Source: Spirochaetaceae bacterium (GTDB lineage Bacteria > Spirochaetota > Spirochaetia > CADAEX01). Taken from it: 25,276 bases of DNA. The DNA lies in the NCBI GenBank assembly GCA_009778835.1, contig WRFK01000003.1:1-25276 (forward strand), read 5' to 3'. Below, piece after piece: positions 15,699 through 23,786 of the stretch. The notes under the pieces were generated by a model. It saw nothing but the letters and a program-made list of their open reading frames with translations. It did no database searches and had not been told where the DNA came from. The stretch's first letter is position 1, and every line of letters starts with the position of its first letter. The position numbers and the translations under genes were made by a program.

Positions 15699-15720
15699 CA
15701 AATCACTACTTTACAATATT
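15692..15720 (+). promoter_or_regulatory. Promoter of the Lon-like protease gene, divergent
   Basis: Consensus -35 TTGACA (15692-15697), 17-nt spacer, -10 AATATT (15715-15720). The chosen ATG is at 15730, about 9 nt past the -10, with no ribosome-binding site, so the message would be leaderless or nearly so. Confidence 0.55.
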
Positions 15721-15729
15721 ATTCTTTAT

Positions 15730-18141
15730 ATGAGCCAATATAAAAAACTTACAGCAGAAGAGCTTGAATTCTGCATTCCAATTGAATTAATAAAATCGCT
15801 TAGAGAATCGGGTGTAAAAACATTTATTGCAGGGCAAAAAAGAGCTGCAGATGCTTTACTTTTTGGAACTAAATTGCGCAAGCCAGGATACAATATTTTT
15901 GTTACAGGAAATACAGGGACAGGAAGGCACAGCGCAATAAACAAAATACTGGAAGACTCAAAATGTGAGACCCCATTAAAAGATATTGTATGTGTTTTTA
16001 ACTTTTCAAATCCCGAATCTCCGGGAATTCTTTATCTTCCGGCTGGTCGAGCAAAAAGTTTCAGAAACAGCCTCAACAACCTGGTTACCATAGTGCGCAA
16101 AAGGATAAAAAGCAGAATAGAAAGCGACAGCTTCAAGAAAAAAAGAAATTCAATAATAAAATCGCATGATAACATGGAAAAAGAATTTCTTGTAAGATTC
16201 GAAAACAATCTTAAAGCAGACGGGTTTCTTCTCGTTAACTCAAAGACAGAAGAAAATGAAATGATCTCCGATATAATGCCTGCCATGAAAGGAAAGCCTA
16301 TAGATTTTGATGAAATACAGCAGATGGTATCGGAAGGGAAATTAAGCGCAAAAGATGAAGAAAGAATCAGAAATGATTATTTTAAACATCTTGATGAACT
16401 GCAGGAACTTTTAAGAAAAATGCAGCATAACAGGATCGAGCTTGAAAACAGGCTTCTTGAAGAAGAGAAGAAATTTATAGAACCTGTTATAACTTCGGAA
16501 ATCGATGATCTTATTGCCGAATACAGACAGACAGATGTAAAAAAATATCTTACAGATTTAAAAAAAGATATACTCGAAAGACTTTATCTATTTATTGATG
16601 AAGAAGAAGAACGGGGCGAAGAAGAAGGCAATATTGATTTCTACACTGAAAACGAGGCAGAAAGATATCAGATAAATATTCTTGTTGATAATTCAAAAGC
16701 AAAACACGCACCTTTGATTTTTGAATCATATCCTACTTTTTCCAATCTTTTTGGAACAATCGAAAACAGGGTGGAACACAATATTGAAATTAAAACTTCA
16801 TTTATGATGGCAAAGGCAGGCTCTCTTATAAAAGCATCGGGCGGCTTTCTTATTCTGGATGCAGAGTCCCTTTTCCAGGAAGATAATTCATGGGAGCATC
16901 TTAAAAGAGCGCTAAAAAGCGGGGAAGTGCAAATGCAGCAACCGATTTCCCCATTTAATCCTTCGGGCGGTTTTCTAAAACCAGAACCTGTAAAAATCGA
17001 TACAAAAATAATAATAATAGGAAATGAAAATATCTATGATGTTCTCTATAACACAGACCAGGATTTTGAAAAGTTTTTTAAAGTCATTGCGGAATTTGAT
17101 TCGGAAATGGATATTAATAATGATAATACAAAACAATATATAAGCTTTATAGATGAACAGATAAAAGCCAGAAACTTAAAACCAATAACAGAAACAGGAC
17201 TACAGGCAATACTTGATTTTGGGATAAGGATGACAGGCCACAGAAAAAAATATTCAACAAGATTTGCAAAGATCCTTGATCTCCTTGTTGAGGTAGACTA
17301 TTGGGCAAGAGAAGCAGGGAACAACCAAATAGACAGGTCTGCGGTAGAAACAGCAATAGCAAAGCGCAATTATATGAACAACCTGCCGGAGGAGAAACTC
17401 GCATCGCTAATCGAAGAAGGGACAATAAAAATCGATGTTAAAACTAATAAAGTAGGGGTAGTAAACGGGCTCGCGGTATACGACAGAGGCTTTTATACAT
17501 TTGGACGCCCTTTTCTTGTATCTGCGACAGTTGCTCCGGGCAATGAGGGAATAATCAATATTGAAAGGGAAGCAGGGCTTTCCGGAGAAATTTACAATAA
17601 AGGGGCAATGATAATCGAAGGTTTTTTAAGATCCTTTTACGCCAAAGATTTTCCATTATCGCTATTCGCAAGCATCTGCTTTGAACAGTCATACGGAGAA
17701 ATAGAAGGAGATTCCGCATCTTCCACAGAGATATTTGCACTTTTGTCCGCCATTGCAGCAGTGCCATTCAGGCAGAATATTGCAATAACAGGCTCTGTTA
17801 ACCAGCTTGGGCAAATACAGCCCATAGGCGGAGTTAATGAAAAAATCGAAGGATTTTATTCAATATGCGAGAAATTTGGCTTAACAGGGACTCAGGGTGT
17901 AATAATTCCCGAATCAAATGTTAAAAATCTGGTTCTTCAAAAAAATGTTAAAGAAGCTGTCAAAAATGGAGTTTTTTCAATTTATCCCATAAAAAATATA
18001 AATGAAGGGATAACTATATTATCTGGAGTAGAAGCAGGAGAGATTAGCAACAAAGGGGTATTCCCTTCAGGGACATTTAACCATATCATAGAGAAAAAAC
18101 TTAGAAATTTATCAAAAAAGAGTAAAAATTCATGCAGGTAG
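15730..18141 (+). CDS. Lon-related ATP-dependent protease (AAA_32 / LonB-like type)
   Basis: I place the start at 15730 (MSQYKKLTAEELEFCIP, 803 residues), because family homology begins there and the upstream frame overlaps the divergent promoters. Walker A is GNTGTGRHS (60-68), with Arg in place of the usual Lys, as occurs in this subfamily. A long charged helical insert spans about 110-300. Walker B is GGFLILDAESLF at about 371-382. The C-terminal protease domain has EGDSASSTEIFALLSAI (Ser662) and GGVNEKIEGF (Lys705), the Ser-Lys dyad with the same 43-residue spacing as E. coli Lon. No membrane segment is seen, so it is probably a soluble cytoplasmic protease. Substrates are unknown. It is monocistronic or followed by the HDOD gene, which has its own promoter. 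Confidence 0.92.
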   Translation: MSQYKKLTAEELEFCIPIELIKSLRESGVKTFIAGQKRAADALLFGTKLRKPGYNIFVTGNTGTGRHSAINKILEDSKCETPLKDIVCVFNFSNPESPGILYLPAGRAKSFRNSLNNLVTIVRKRIKSRIESDSFKKKRNSIIKSHDNMEKEFLVRFENNLKADGFLLVNSKTEENEMISDIMPAMKGKPIDFDEIQQMVSEGKLSAKDEERIRNDYFKHLDELQELLRKMQHNRIELENRLLEEEKKFIEPVITSEIDDLIAEYRQTDVKKYLTDLKKDILERLYLFIDEEEERGEEEGNIDFYTENEAERYQINILVDNSKAKHAPLIFESYPTFSNLFGTIENRVEHNIEIKTSFMMAKAGSLIKASGGFLILDAESLFQEDNSWEHLKRALKSGEVQMQQPISPFNPSGGFLKPEPVKIDTKIIIIGNENIYDVLYNTDQDFEKFFKVIAEFDSEMDINNDNTKQYISFIDEQIKARNLKPITETGLQAILDFGIRMTGHRKKYSTRFAKILDLLVEVDYWAREAGNNQIDRSAVETAIAKRNYMNNLPEEKLASLIEEGTIKIDVKTNKVGVVNGLAVYDRGFYTFGRPFLVSATVAPGNEGIINIEREAGLSGEIYNKGAMIIEGFLRSFYAKDFPLSLFASICFEQSYGEIEGDSASSTEIFALLSAIAAVPFRQNIAITGSVNQLGQIQPIGGVNEKIEGFYSICEKFGLTGTQGVIIPESNVKNLVLQKNVKEAVKNGVFSIYPIKNINEGITILSGVEAGEISNKGVFPSGTFNHIIEKKLRNLSKKSKNSCR

Positions 18142-18176
18142 CTCTTTATATGATAAATTACTATATATACTTTTGA

Positions 18177-18206
18177 TTGACATGCCGAAAATTTAAATAT
18201 TATAAT
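18177..18206 (+). promoter_or_regulatory. Predicted promoter of the HDOD regulator gene
   Basis: Perfect TTGACA (18177-18182) and perfect TATAAT (18201-18206) with an 18-nt spacer. Transcription would start near 18213, giving a leader of about 36 nt that carries GGATGGG before the ATG at 18249. Confidence 0.65.
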
Positions 18207-18248
18207 TCTATATTATTTATAATAAAAAGTTATCCATGGATGGGAAAA

Positions 18249-19736
18249 ATGTCAATTAATGTAGATGTGCCTAAAATTCAAAAAGCAGCACGCAATTCGC
18301 TACCTCTTGTAATTAACACCAATAAAATTAATCATGAAATAGAAGAGCAACTTGAACAGATCCTTGGGGTTTTTCTGGAGGAATTTGGACAAAGAGAGAT
18401 ATTGACCCAAATATCCTATTGCTTAAGGGAACTGGCTGTAAATGCCAATAAGGCAAATACAAAAAGAGTTTATTTCATGGAAAAAAATCTTGATATTGAA
18501 GATGAAGAAGATTATTTATCGGGAATGGAATCTTTTAAAGCAGATACCCTGGATAATATTGACTACTATTTTGAAAAACAGAAAGAAGCAGGTTTATATA
18601 TAAAAGTTGGCTTTCATGCATCAAGCGAACAGCTAAAAATAACTATAAGAAATAACTCAAAAATTTCAAAAAAAGAACAGATGAGAGTTTATGACAGAAT
18701 CGCAAGATCAAGGGCTTTTAATACTCTTGAGGAAGCAATGACCTCTGTATTGGACAGCTCCGAAGGAGCAGGACTTGGGCTTGTTATTCTTGTTTTAATG
18801 CTTAAAAAAATAGGACTAAATGAAGAAGCCTTTGACCTGGATGTTGAAGCAGAAGAAACTGTAGCAAAATTGATTGTCCCTTTTTCAAAAGTGCATAAAG
18901 ATAACCTTAATGTACTCTCCAGAGAAATTGTTAAAGAGATCAATGAACTTCCGCAATTCCCGGAAAATATTGTACAGCTCCAGAAAATGATCGATGATCC
19001 TGAATCAGAGATAACAGACATATCAAGAAATATAGCAATGGACATGAGCCTTACAGCAGATCTTTTAAAAATAGTAAACTCTGCCCAGTATATGTTAAGC
19101 AAAAAAGTTGACAGTATAACAGAAGCTGTAAAACTTGTGGGATTAAGAGGGCTTAAAAATCTTCTATATTCGTATGGAACACAGAAAATATTAAAATCAG
19201 GATTAAAAGAACTGTGGAATCACGCAAACAGAACAGCATTTTATGCATATACGCTTACAAAAAGCTATATAAAGAAAAAAGATTTGCTCGACGACGTTTA
19301 TATTGGCGGAATTTTGCACGATATAGGAAAGATTATATTTTTTAATGCGCATCCAAACCTTGTTGGAAAAATATCCGATCTTGCCAAACAAAGGGAGATG
19401 AACAAAGATATATTTGAAGCTCTCTCTGCTGGTTTAAATCATGCAGAAATTGGCGCTCTTATTGCAGAAAAATGGAATTTCCCCGAACACCTGATAATAT
19501 CAATAAGATATCACCATGAACCTTCTGCTGCTCCAAGTGAAAACTGGGAAACTGTTGCGACAATTTATCTTGCTAACTGTATGGCAAACTATGAAGAACA
19601 TGTATTGTCTTTTGATCAGATATCAAAAAATGTCCTCAAACGTTTTGGAATATCAACAGAAGAACAGTTTAATATTCTCTTAAATAAGCTTATTGAAAAC
19701 TATGATAAAGAAAATGATGGTGAAAAAAAGCGTTAA
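18249..19736 (+). CDS. HATPase-like / HDOD domain signalling protein
   Basis: The start is set at 18249 (MSINVDVPKIQ, 495 residues) because GGATGGG lies just upstream; earlier in-frame codons fall within the promoter. Residues about 50-212 are a GHKL ATPase-like domain with N-box CLRELAVNANKAN and G2 box SEGAGLGLVILVLMLK, while the G1 box is replaced by IRNNSKIS, so ATP hydrolysis is doubtful. Residues about 232-430 are an HDOD domain (ELPQFPENIVQLQKMIDDP; TADLLKIVNSAQY; EAVKLVGLRGLKNL) with an intact-looking GILHDIGK (His357-Asp358) and YHHEP. HDOD proteins are mostly regulatory rather than catalytic. A role in motility or stress signalling is inference. It converges with the trmH-like gene. 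Confidence 0.88.
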   Translation: MSINVDVPKIQKAARNSLPLVINTNKINHEIEEQLEQILGVFLEEFGQREILTQISYCLRELAVNANKANTKRVYFMEKNLDIEDEEDYLSGMESFKADTLDNIDYYFEKQKEAGLYIKVGFHASSEQLKITIRNNSKISKKEQMRVYDRIARSRAFNTLEEAMTSVLDSSEGAGLGLVILVLMLKKIGLNEEAFDLDVEAEETVAKLIVPFSKVHKDNLNVLSREIVKEINELPQFPENIVQLQKMIDDPESEITDISRNIAMDMSLTADLLKIVNSAQYMLSKKVDSITEAVKLVGLRGLKNLLYSYGTQKILKSGLKELWNHANRTAFYAYTLTKSYIKKKDLLDDVYIGGILHDIGKIIFFNAHPNLVGKISDLAKQREMNKDIFEALSAGLNHAEIGALIAEKWNFPEHLIISIRYHHEPSAAPSENWETVATIYLANCMANYEEHVLSFDQISKNVLKRFGISTEEQFNILLNKLIENYDKENDGEKKR

Positions 19737-19810
19737 GAGAATCAAAAGAACTTAAAATAAACCACTAACTCTAAAATCTTAAAATTCGATATTCGACTCA
19801 TTGATCTCTT

Positions 19811-20620
19811 TCAGGTTTTTAGTTTATTAATCCAGCAAAAAGAGAGTATCCCAAAAGCAACACTTACATTTAAAGAACCTTTTATGCCATAAAGCGGTAT
19901 TGAAACAATTCCCAAACTTTTTCCTGCAGTATCAATAGCAGCGCGGCTTATACCGCCCTCTTCTGAGCCTATAATCACTGTGCCTGATTTGGGAAAAGTA
20001 AAATCAGAGAGGGAAATTCCTCCTGTCTCAAGCGCAAAAACAGGCTGCGGTAAATCTTCAATAGCAGCCCTGCTCCATTTTATAAGTTCCACAGTTCCCA
20101 TAGAACTTCTTCCTGCTCTTTTATGAGCAGGAGAAGGGGTATGCTGCGATAAAAAAACATTTTCATAGCAAAATGATTCTGCTGTGCGGAATATTGAGCC
20201 AACATTAAAAGGAGATCTTAAATCATCTAGATAAACATTTATTGGCAGCACCTCCCGCTCTGTTCGCTTTTCCCCATCCTTCGACTGCAACAAGGATGCT
20301 ATGCCATCCATATCGCTATCCATATCCCAGTCCGCAGGCTCTTTCCCAATATCTGCAAGAAGAGCATACCTCAAGTTGCTTAAATCTCTGAGATTTTCAA
20401 TTGTAAGTGTTTCGGGTATTTTAGACAAAGAAGAGAGAAATGGTTCTTTCCATTCATCGCTTATATCTTTTTCAACAATATTAAGAATATTTTTAATATA
20501 GGAAGAATTTACACTTTTTCCGCATAAAAGCTGCTGTTGGGCTTCCTGAATAATCAAGACTACTTTTTTAATTCTTCCTTGTCCGCTTATTTTTCTGAAC
20601 TTTTTTTCTGAAAAAAACAT
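19811..20620 (-). CDS. SpoU/TrmH-family RNA 2'-O-ribose methyltransferase
   Basis: The C-terminal 150 residues carry all three SPOUT motifs: LDDLRSPFNVGSIFRTAE (motif 1), TVIIGSEEGGISRAA (motif 2) and SIPLYGIKGSLNVSVAFGI (motif 3). These form the trefoil knot that binds S-adenosylmethionine. The N-terminal 120 residues are helical and may recognise the RNA. The 269-residue length fits TrmH/RlmB relatives, but tRNA versus 23S rRNA target cannot be told. It starts 2 nt after the stop of the iron-ADH-like gene, with no separate ribosome site, so it is probably translated by coupling. Confidence 0.9.
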   Translation of the reverse strand: MFFSEKKFRKISGQGRIKKVVLIIQEAQQQLLCGKSVNSSYIKNILNIVEKDISDEWKEPFLSSLSKIPETLTIENLRDLSNLRYALLADIGKEPADWDMDSDMDGIASLLQSKDGEKRTEREVLPINVYLDDLRSPFNVGSIFRTAESFCYENVFLSQHTPSPAHKRAGRSSMGTVELIKWSRAAIEDLPQPVFALETGGISLSDFTFPKSGTVIIGSEEGGISRAAIDTAGKSLGIVSIPLYGIKGSLNVSVAFGILSFCWINKLKT

Positions 20621-20622
20621 TT

Positions 20623-21759
20623 TTATAATGCATTGTGCAATATTGAAATAATTTTTTCTCCTTCCAGATTACAATTATTTTTTATTGCAGCAGGATATTG
20701 ATTTATAGAAGATATAATATTGTTAAACTGATTTTTCTTAATATCAGTTTCCGAGAGCCTTATTGGCAAATTTCTCTTTTTTATCATTTTTCTCACCATT
20801 ACAACAAAATCTTCAATATCAGTTGATTGATCATTATATATCTTGCCAATAACAGACTTTAATGTTTCCGAAGAAAATTCCGCATAATATTCAATAAGAT
20901 GAGGAAGGAGAATTGTTGAAACAATCGATACAGGAACATCGAACATACTATTTAAAAAAAGAGCAATATAGTAGCTTATCCCCGGACCCTGGATAGAATA
21001 TGCATAATCAGAACATAGCGCGATATCCGAATAATCATCCATTGGCAGCTCTTCATCATTATCTAATGCTTTGAAAAGTTTAGTAAAAGGGGCAGTAACA
21101 AGCGTATTTGTAAAATAGTGTCTTTCCTTTGAAATAAGAACCTCAAGCATAACTGAAAGAAGTTCAAAACTAATTGAATCAACAGAAAGTTTTGGCAGTT
21201 TATCAAATATTGAGGAGTCTTTTATAATAAGAGAAGGCTGATTTTTTATATCAGTGATTTTAGCAGTTCTGCTTCTGCTGTCTGTAATATATACAAATGG
21301 CGTAAACATTAGCGGATTTCTTATTGATGAGGGAATTTCAATATAATCAATACTTTCTTTGCTATTTGTTATGTTAAAATCGGAAAAATCAGTAGTTTGA
21401 TCCAAAATATCATCGATATTTATGTCATTTCTTACAGCAAAAGCTGAAACCCTTGCAATATTAACAACTTTTTTCCCGCCAAATCCAATGACGCACTGTA
21501 CAAAACCTTTTTTGATAAAATTGATAAGATTTTCTACATCTCTGGAGTTAGATTTTGATGAAATATCATTGTAAAAAACGCAATCAACCCCTCTTTTATG
21601 CAAAATATTTGAAATATCGGAAGTAATATCTTCCGGAGTATTTGGATCCCGAACAACAACGACCCTTCTGCAATCTTTTTTAAGAAAAACGGGAAGTTTT
21701 TCTATTTTGCCTCTGCCGGATAACAAACCATTTTTTATATTAATGTTTAATTCTGCCAT
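20623..21759 (-). CDS. Iron-containing alcohol dehydrogenase / dehydroquinate-synthase-fold protein, probable pseudoenzyme
   Basis: The start is ATG at 21759 (378 residues), preceded by a GGGAGAAG ribosome site. The frame extends 38 codons upstream, but those cross the promoter. The fold is recognisable from IGFGGKKVVNIAR (91-103), EIPSS....MFTPFVYITD (141-160) and VSIVSTILLPHLIEY. Compared with active Fe-ADH or glycerol dehydrogenases, the key residues are changed. Asp of GGGKxxD is Asn100, the TAGTGSE segment reads SIRNPLM, and the DALxHAxE metal helix reads FELLSVMLE. The two metal histidines after GxxH and gxPH are absent (GISYYIAL; DVPVS). It therefore probably binds neither NAD nor metal in the usual way. 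It is cotranscribed with the SpoU methyltransferase gene. Confidence 0.8.
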   Translation of the reverse strand: MAELNINIKNGLLSGRGKIEKLPVFLKKDCRRVVVVRDPNTPEDITSDISNILHKRGVDCVFYNDISSKSNSRDVENLINFIKKGFVQCVIGFGGKKVVNIARVSAFAVRNDINIDDILDQTTDFSDFNITNSKESIDYIEIPSSIRNPLMFTPFVYITDSRSRTAKITDIKNQPSLIIKDSSIFDKLPKLSVDSISFELLSVMLEVLISKERHYFTNTLVTAPFTKLFKALDNDEELPMDDYSDIALCSDYAYSIQGPGISYYIALFLNSMFDVPVSIVSTILLPHLIEYYAEFSSETLKSVIGKIYNDQSTDIEDFVVMVRKMIKKRNLPIRLSETDIKKNQFNNIISSINQYPAAIKNNCNLEGEKIISILHNAL

Positions 21760-21789
21760 TTTTTCTTCTCCCATTTTTCGATAAAAGTT

Positions 21790-21819
21790 ATTATACCACA
21801 TAGATATGTTGTATAACAA
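21790..21819 (-). promoter_or_regulatory. Predicted promoter of the ADH-like/trmH-like operon with overlapping palindrome
   Basis: Minus-strand -35 TTGTTA (21814-21819), 18-nt spacer, perfect -10 TATAAT (21790-21795). A palindrome GTTGT-ATA-ACAAC (21808-21820) covers the -35 and could be a repressor site. Confidence 0.55.
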
Positions 21820-21836
21820 CTTTTGTTCATTTCCCT

Positions 21837-21895
21837 GCCGGATCATGTACAAATTCCGCTTGCCAGAGCCCATTGCTCCGTTGGCGCGGTCGGCG
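21837..21895. other. Short GC-rich island in the gap before flgM
   Basis: About 60 bp (from CCGGATCATG to GCGCGGTCGGCG) is clearly richer in GC than its flanks and non-coding. It may be a degenerate piece of the dispersed GC-rich repeat, but the match is too weak to assign. Confidence 0.3.
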
Positions 21896-21936
21896 AATAA
21901 AAAAAAAGCAGAGAAATGTTAGTCATCCTCTGCTTT
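21895..21936 (-). terminator. Rho-independent terminator after flgM
   Basis: On the minus strand AAAGCAGAG (21928-21936 complement) pairs with CTCTGCTTT (21905-21913 complement) around a 14-nt loop, followed by a T-run extending to 21899. The stem is a perfect 9 bp. It lies 19 nt after the flgM stop and ends the rsmI-flgM transcript. Confidence 0.9.
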
Positions 21937-21954
21937 GATTTATCTTATTTTTTA

Positions 21955-22242
21955 TTAAATTTTAAAAACATCACTCATAATTTTATCTGCAACTGCATTC
22001 ATAATTGCATTATTTATATAAGAAGGATCTTCCATTTTTCTTTTAACTTCTTCTACTCTATCTAATCTTATATCCTCAGTATTTCTTACAATTTCAGCTA
22101 CTTTATAAAGTTCTCCCATGGTTCGGGCTTCGTTTGATACGCTTATAGAGTCCTGTTCGTTTTTATACGCAGATTTTGCTGCTTTTTCCGGTCTATTATA
22201 GTGCTGTAGGGGGTTGATAGATCCTAATTTATCAATTGTCAT
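21955..22242 (-). CDS. flgM: Negative regulator of flagellin synthesis (anti-sigma-28)
   Basis: FlgM binds the flagellar sigma factor FliA (sigma-28) and is exported when the hook is complete, freeing late flagellar gene expression. The 95-residue length is normal. The N-terminal half is polar and probably disordered. The core matches the family: DSISVSNEARTMGELYKVAEIVRNTEDIRLDRVEEVKRKMEDPSYI, with the DxIxxS motif and the DIRxDRVxxxKxxI sigma-binding helix pair. A GGAAGG ribosome site lies about 8 nt upstream. It follows rsmI by 52 nt on the same strand and ends at a strong terminator. No other flagellar gene is in the window. Confidence 0.88.
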   Translation of the reverse strand: MTIDKLGSINPLQHYNRPEKAAKSAYKNEQDSISVSNEARTMGELYKVAEIVRNTEDIRLDRVEEVKRKMEDPSYINNAIMNAVADKIMSDVFKI

Positions 22243-22294
22243 AAATTACCTTCCTTACATTAGGTATATCGACATTCTTTTCCTTGAAATTTAG

Positions 22295-22972
22295 TTATAT
22301 TTTTTTTTCACATATAAGGATAGAGAACTCACCTTGAATTTTACCCTTAATAGCTAAAAAGTCAATGATTGTTTGGGCATTTCCATACAATATTTCTTCA
22401 AATTTCTTTGTAAGTTCCCTTCCAAGCACTATTTTTCGCTCCGGAGCGAGCTCTTTTAGCTCTTCCAGCAGTTTTATAGCCCTAAAAGGGGACTCATATA
22501 TGACAAAACTCTCTTCCCTTTCAAGAAGCTGGATAAGCCTGTTCTTTCTTTTTCCCTTTTTTGGGGATAAAAACCCTTCAAAAAGTATGGTTTTTCCTGA
22601 AACTCCCCCTATACTTACGAGCGTTGTAAATGCAGAAGGGCCTGGAATAGGGATAATATCATGCTCTTTTTCCCTTACTTTTCTTACAAGAGCCCCGCCC
22701 GGATCGCTTAAACCAGGAGTTCCTGCATCGCTTACATACGCGACAGATTCGCCTTTATCAAGTTTTGATAATATTCGCGCTATTCCCTTTTCTTCTTCTG
22801 CAGCATAATAGCTAATAAGTGGCTTTTTTATTTCATATTTATTTAAAAGCCCCAAAGTATGCCTTGTATCTTCGCATGCGATTGTGTCTACATTTTTAAG
22901 TGTTTCAACAGCTCTGTAGGTAATATCGCCAAGATTGCCTATAGGGGTAGCTACGATATAAAGAGTTCCCAT
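22295..22972 (-). CDS. rsmI: 16S rRNA (cytidine-1402-2'-O)-methyltransferase
   Basis: RsmI methylates the ribose of C1402 in the decoding centre of 16S rRNA using S-adenosylmethionine. The 225-residue chain has the tetrapyrrole-methylase fold motifs: LYIVATPIGNLGDITYRA at the N-terminus, ACEDTRHTLGLLNKY, VAYVSDAGTPGLSDPG, and IPIPGPSAFTTLVSIGG. It is somewhat shorter than E. coli RsmI (about 286) because the C-terminal extension is missing, as in many bacteria. The ATG has no clear ribosome site. flgM follows. Confidence 0.95.
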   Translation of the reverse strand: MGTLYIVATPIGNLGDITYRAVETLKNVDTIACEDTRHTLGLLNKYEIKKPLISYYAAEEEKGIARILSKLDKGESVAYVSDAGTPGLSDPGGALVRKVREKEHDIIPIPGPSAFTTLVSIGGVSGKTILFEGFLSPKKGKRKNRLIQLLEREESFVIYESPFRAIKLLEELKELAPERKIVLGRELTKKFEEILYGNAQTIIDFLAIKGKIQGEFSILICEKKI

Positions 22973-22989
22973 AAAATGACTTTAATGAT

Positions 22990-23090
22990 TAGTATAATAA
23001 ATGTCGAGCCAGCCACTATCATTCCAATGATAATTGCGAAGCATCCACCGATAGCTGGGACAGAATCCAGTCCATAGGGGAGAAGTTACC
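22990..23090. repeat. Degenerate intergenic repeat between rsmI and the zinc-ribbon gene
   Basis: The divergent spacer holds a perfect palindrome TATCATT-CC-AATGATA (23017-23032), followed by ATTGCGAAGCATCC and CTGGGACAGAATCCAG. These pieces resemble the common bacterial intergenic repeats of the ATTGCGA...GAAGCAAT and GTCATTCC...GGAATCC kinds. No clear promoter could be fixed for either flanking gene. Confidence 0.35.
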
Positions 23091-23132
23091 AATTTACACT
23101 AATTTTATTTTGATGAATAATATAAATAAATT

Positions 23133-23537
23133 ATGGAATATGTAGTTATTGTTCTTCTTTTAGTTGTTATTTTTATACTTTTGTGGAGAGGATTCCTCTC
23201 TCCTAAAAAAACCTGGGATAATAAACAGCAAAAATCAAAAAAAGATGCGTCTGCAGAAAAATCATCGAAATTCTGCCCTTTGTGCGAGTCGTCATTATCA
23301 AAAGAAGAAAATGTAAAATCCAAAACTTATCCTGCTTCACCTGGAAGCACAGATACTCTTATGGATGTTTTCGGATGCCCCAAATGTATTCCGCCTCTTG
23401 GAACAGAGGCAAGGATTTGCCCTGTATGCAAAAAGAAAATACCGGAAGATGGATTTGTTATAGGAAGATATTTTGTACGGCCAGATAAAAAACACCTTCA
23501 TGTGCTTGGGTGTACTTTGTGCCGAAAAGCAAAGTAA
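23133..23537 (+). CDS. Small membrane-anchored double zinc-ribbon protein
   Basis: The 134-residue protein starts with one hydrophobic helix (EYVVIVLLLVVIFILLW, 2-18). A basic linker and a cytoplasm-type cysteine domain follow. Eight cysteines form four CxxC knuckles: 48/51 (CPLC), 82/85 (CPKC), 96/99 (CPVC) and 127/130 (CTLC), enough for two zinc ions. No catalytic domain is seen, so a role in protein or nucleic-acid contact at the membrane is likely. I do not recognise a named family. The ATG has no Shine-Dalgarno; a TATAAA at 23121-23126 lies 6 nt before it, so it may be leaderless, but no matching -35 is clear. Confidence 0.75.
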   Translation: MEYVVIVLLLVVIFILLWRGFLSPKKTWDNKQQKSKKDASAEKSSKFCPLCESSLSKEENVKSKTYPASPGSTDTLMDVFGCPKCIPPLGTEARICPVCKKKIPEDGFVIGRYFVRPDKKHLHVLGCTLCRKAK

Positions 23538-23552
23538 AGTATGCTTAACCAA

Positions 23553-23590
23553 CAGTCTTTGCGAGAAGCCGTCAGGCGACGAAGCAATCA
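23553..23590 (+). repeat. Widespread TTGCGAG...GACGAAGCAATC type intergenic repeat
   Basis: TTTGCGAGAAGCC...GGCGACGAAGCAATC matches the pattern TTGCGAGGAGC...GCGACGAAGCAATC that occurs between genes in many unrelated bacteria. It can fold through TTGC...GCAA and GCC...GGC. It begins 15 nt after the zinc-ribbon stop. Confidence 0.5.
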
Positions 23591-23637
23591 GATACCCAAA
23601 TTCAATCCTGCGGTCTACTAGCTGAACCGCTTAATTT

Positions 23638-23663
23638 CCAGCAAAGATCATGGGCTTTGCTGG
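23638..23663. repeat. Perfect 9-bp inverted repeat
   Basis: CCAGCAAAG (23638-23646) and CTTTGCTGG (23655-23663) flank an 8-nt loop. It adjoins the GC-rich repeat copy 2 and may be part of the same composite element. Neither strand has a T-run, so it is not an obvious terminator. Confidence 0.6.
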
Positions 23664-23670
23664 CATCTGC

Positions 23671-23750
23671 GCTGCGCGCTAAGTCCTCACTTCGTTGCGG
23701 AGACGCGCGCAGCATTGCTTCCAGCAACGCCCACGCGCACACTCCTACTT
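23671..23750 (-). repeat. GC-rich dispersed repeat, copy 2 (inverted relative to copy 1)
   Basis: The reverse strand reads GTGGGC...TGGAAG...GCGCGTCTCCGCA...GTGAGGACTTAGCGCG, the same order of blocks as copy 1 near 4634-4700. A perfect stem GCTGCGCGC (23671-23679) with GCGCGCAGC (23705-23713) encloses the conserved GTCCTCAC...GCGGAGAC. On the minus strand TTGCT-GGA-AGCAA (around 23717-23729) makes a GGA-loop hairpin. Confidence 0.55.
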
Positions 23751-23786
23751 GTAATAGTCAATGATCTCCCCACAAGGTTAGAATAA

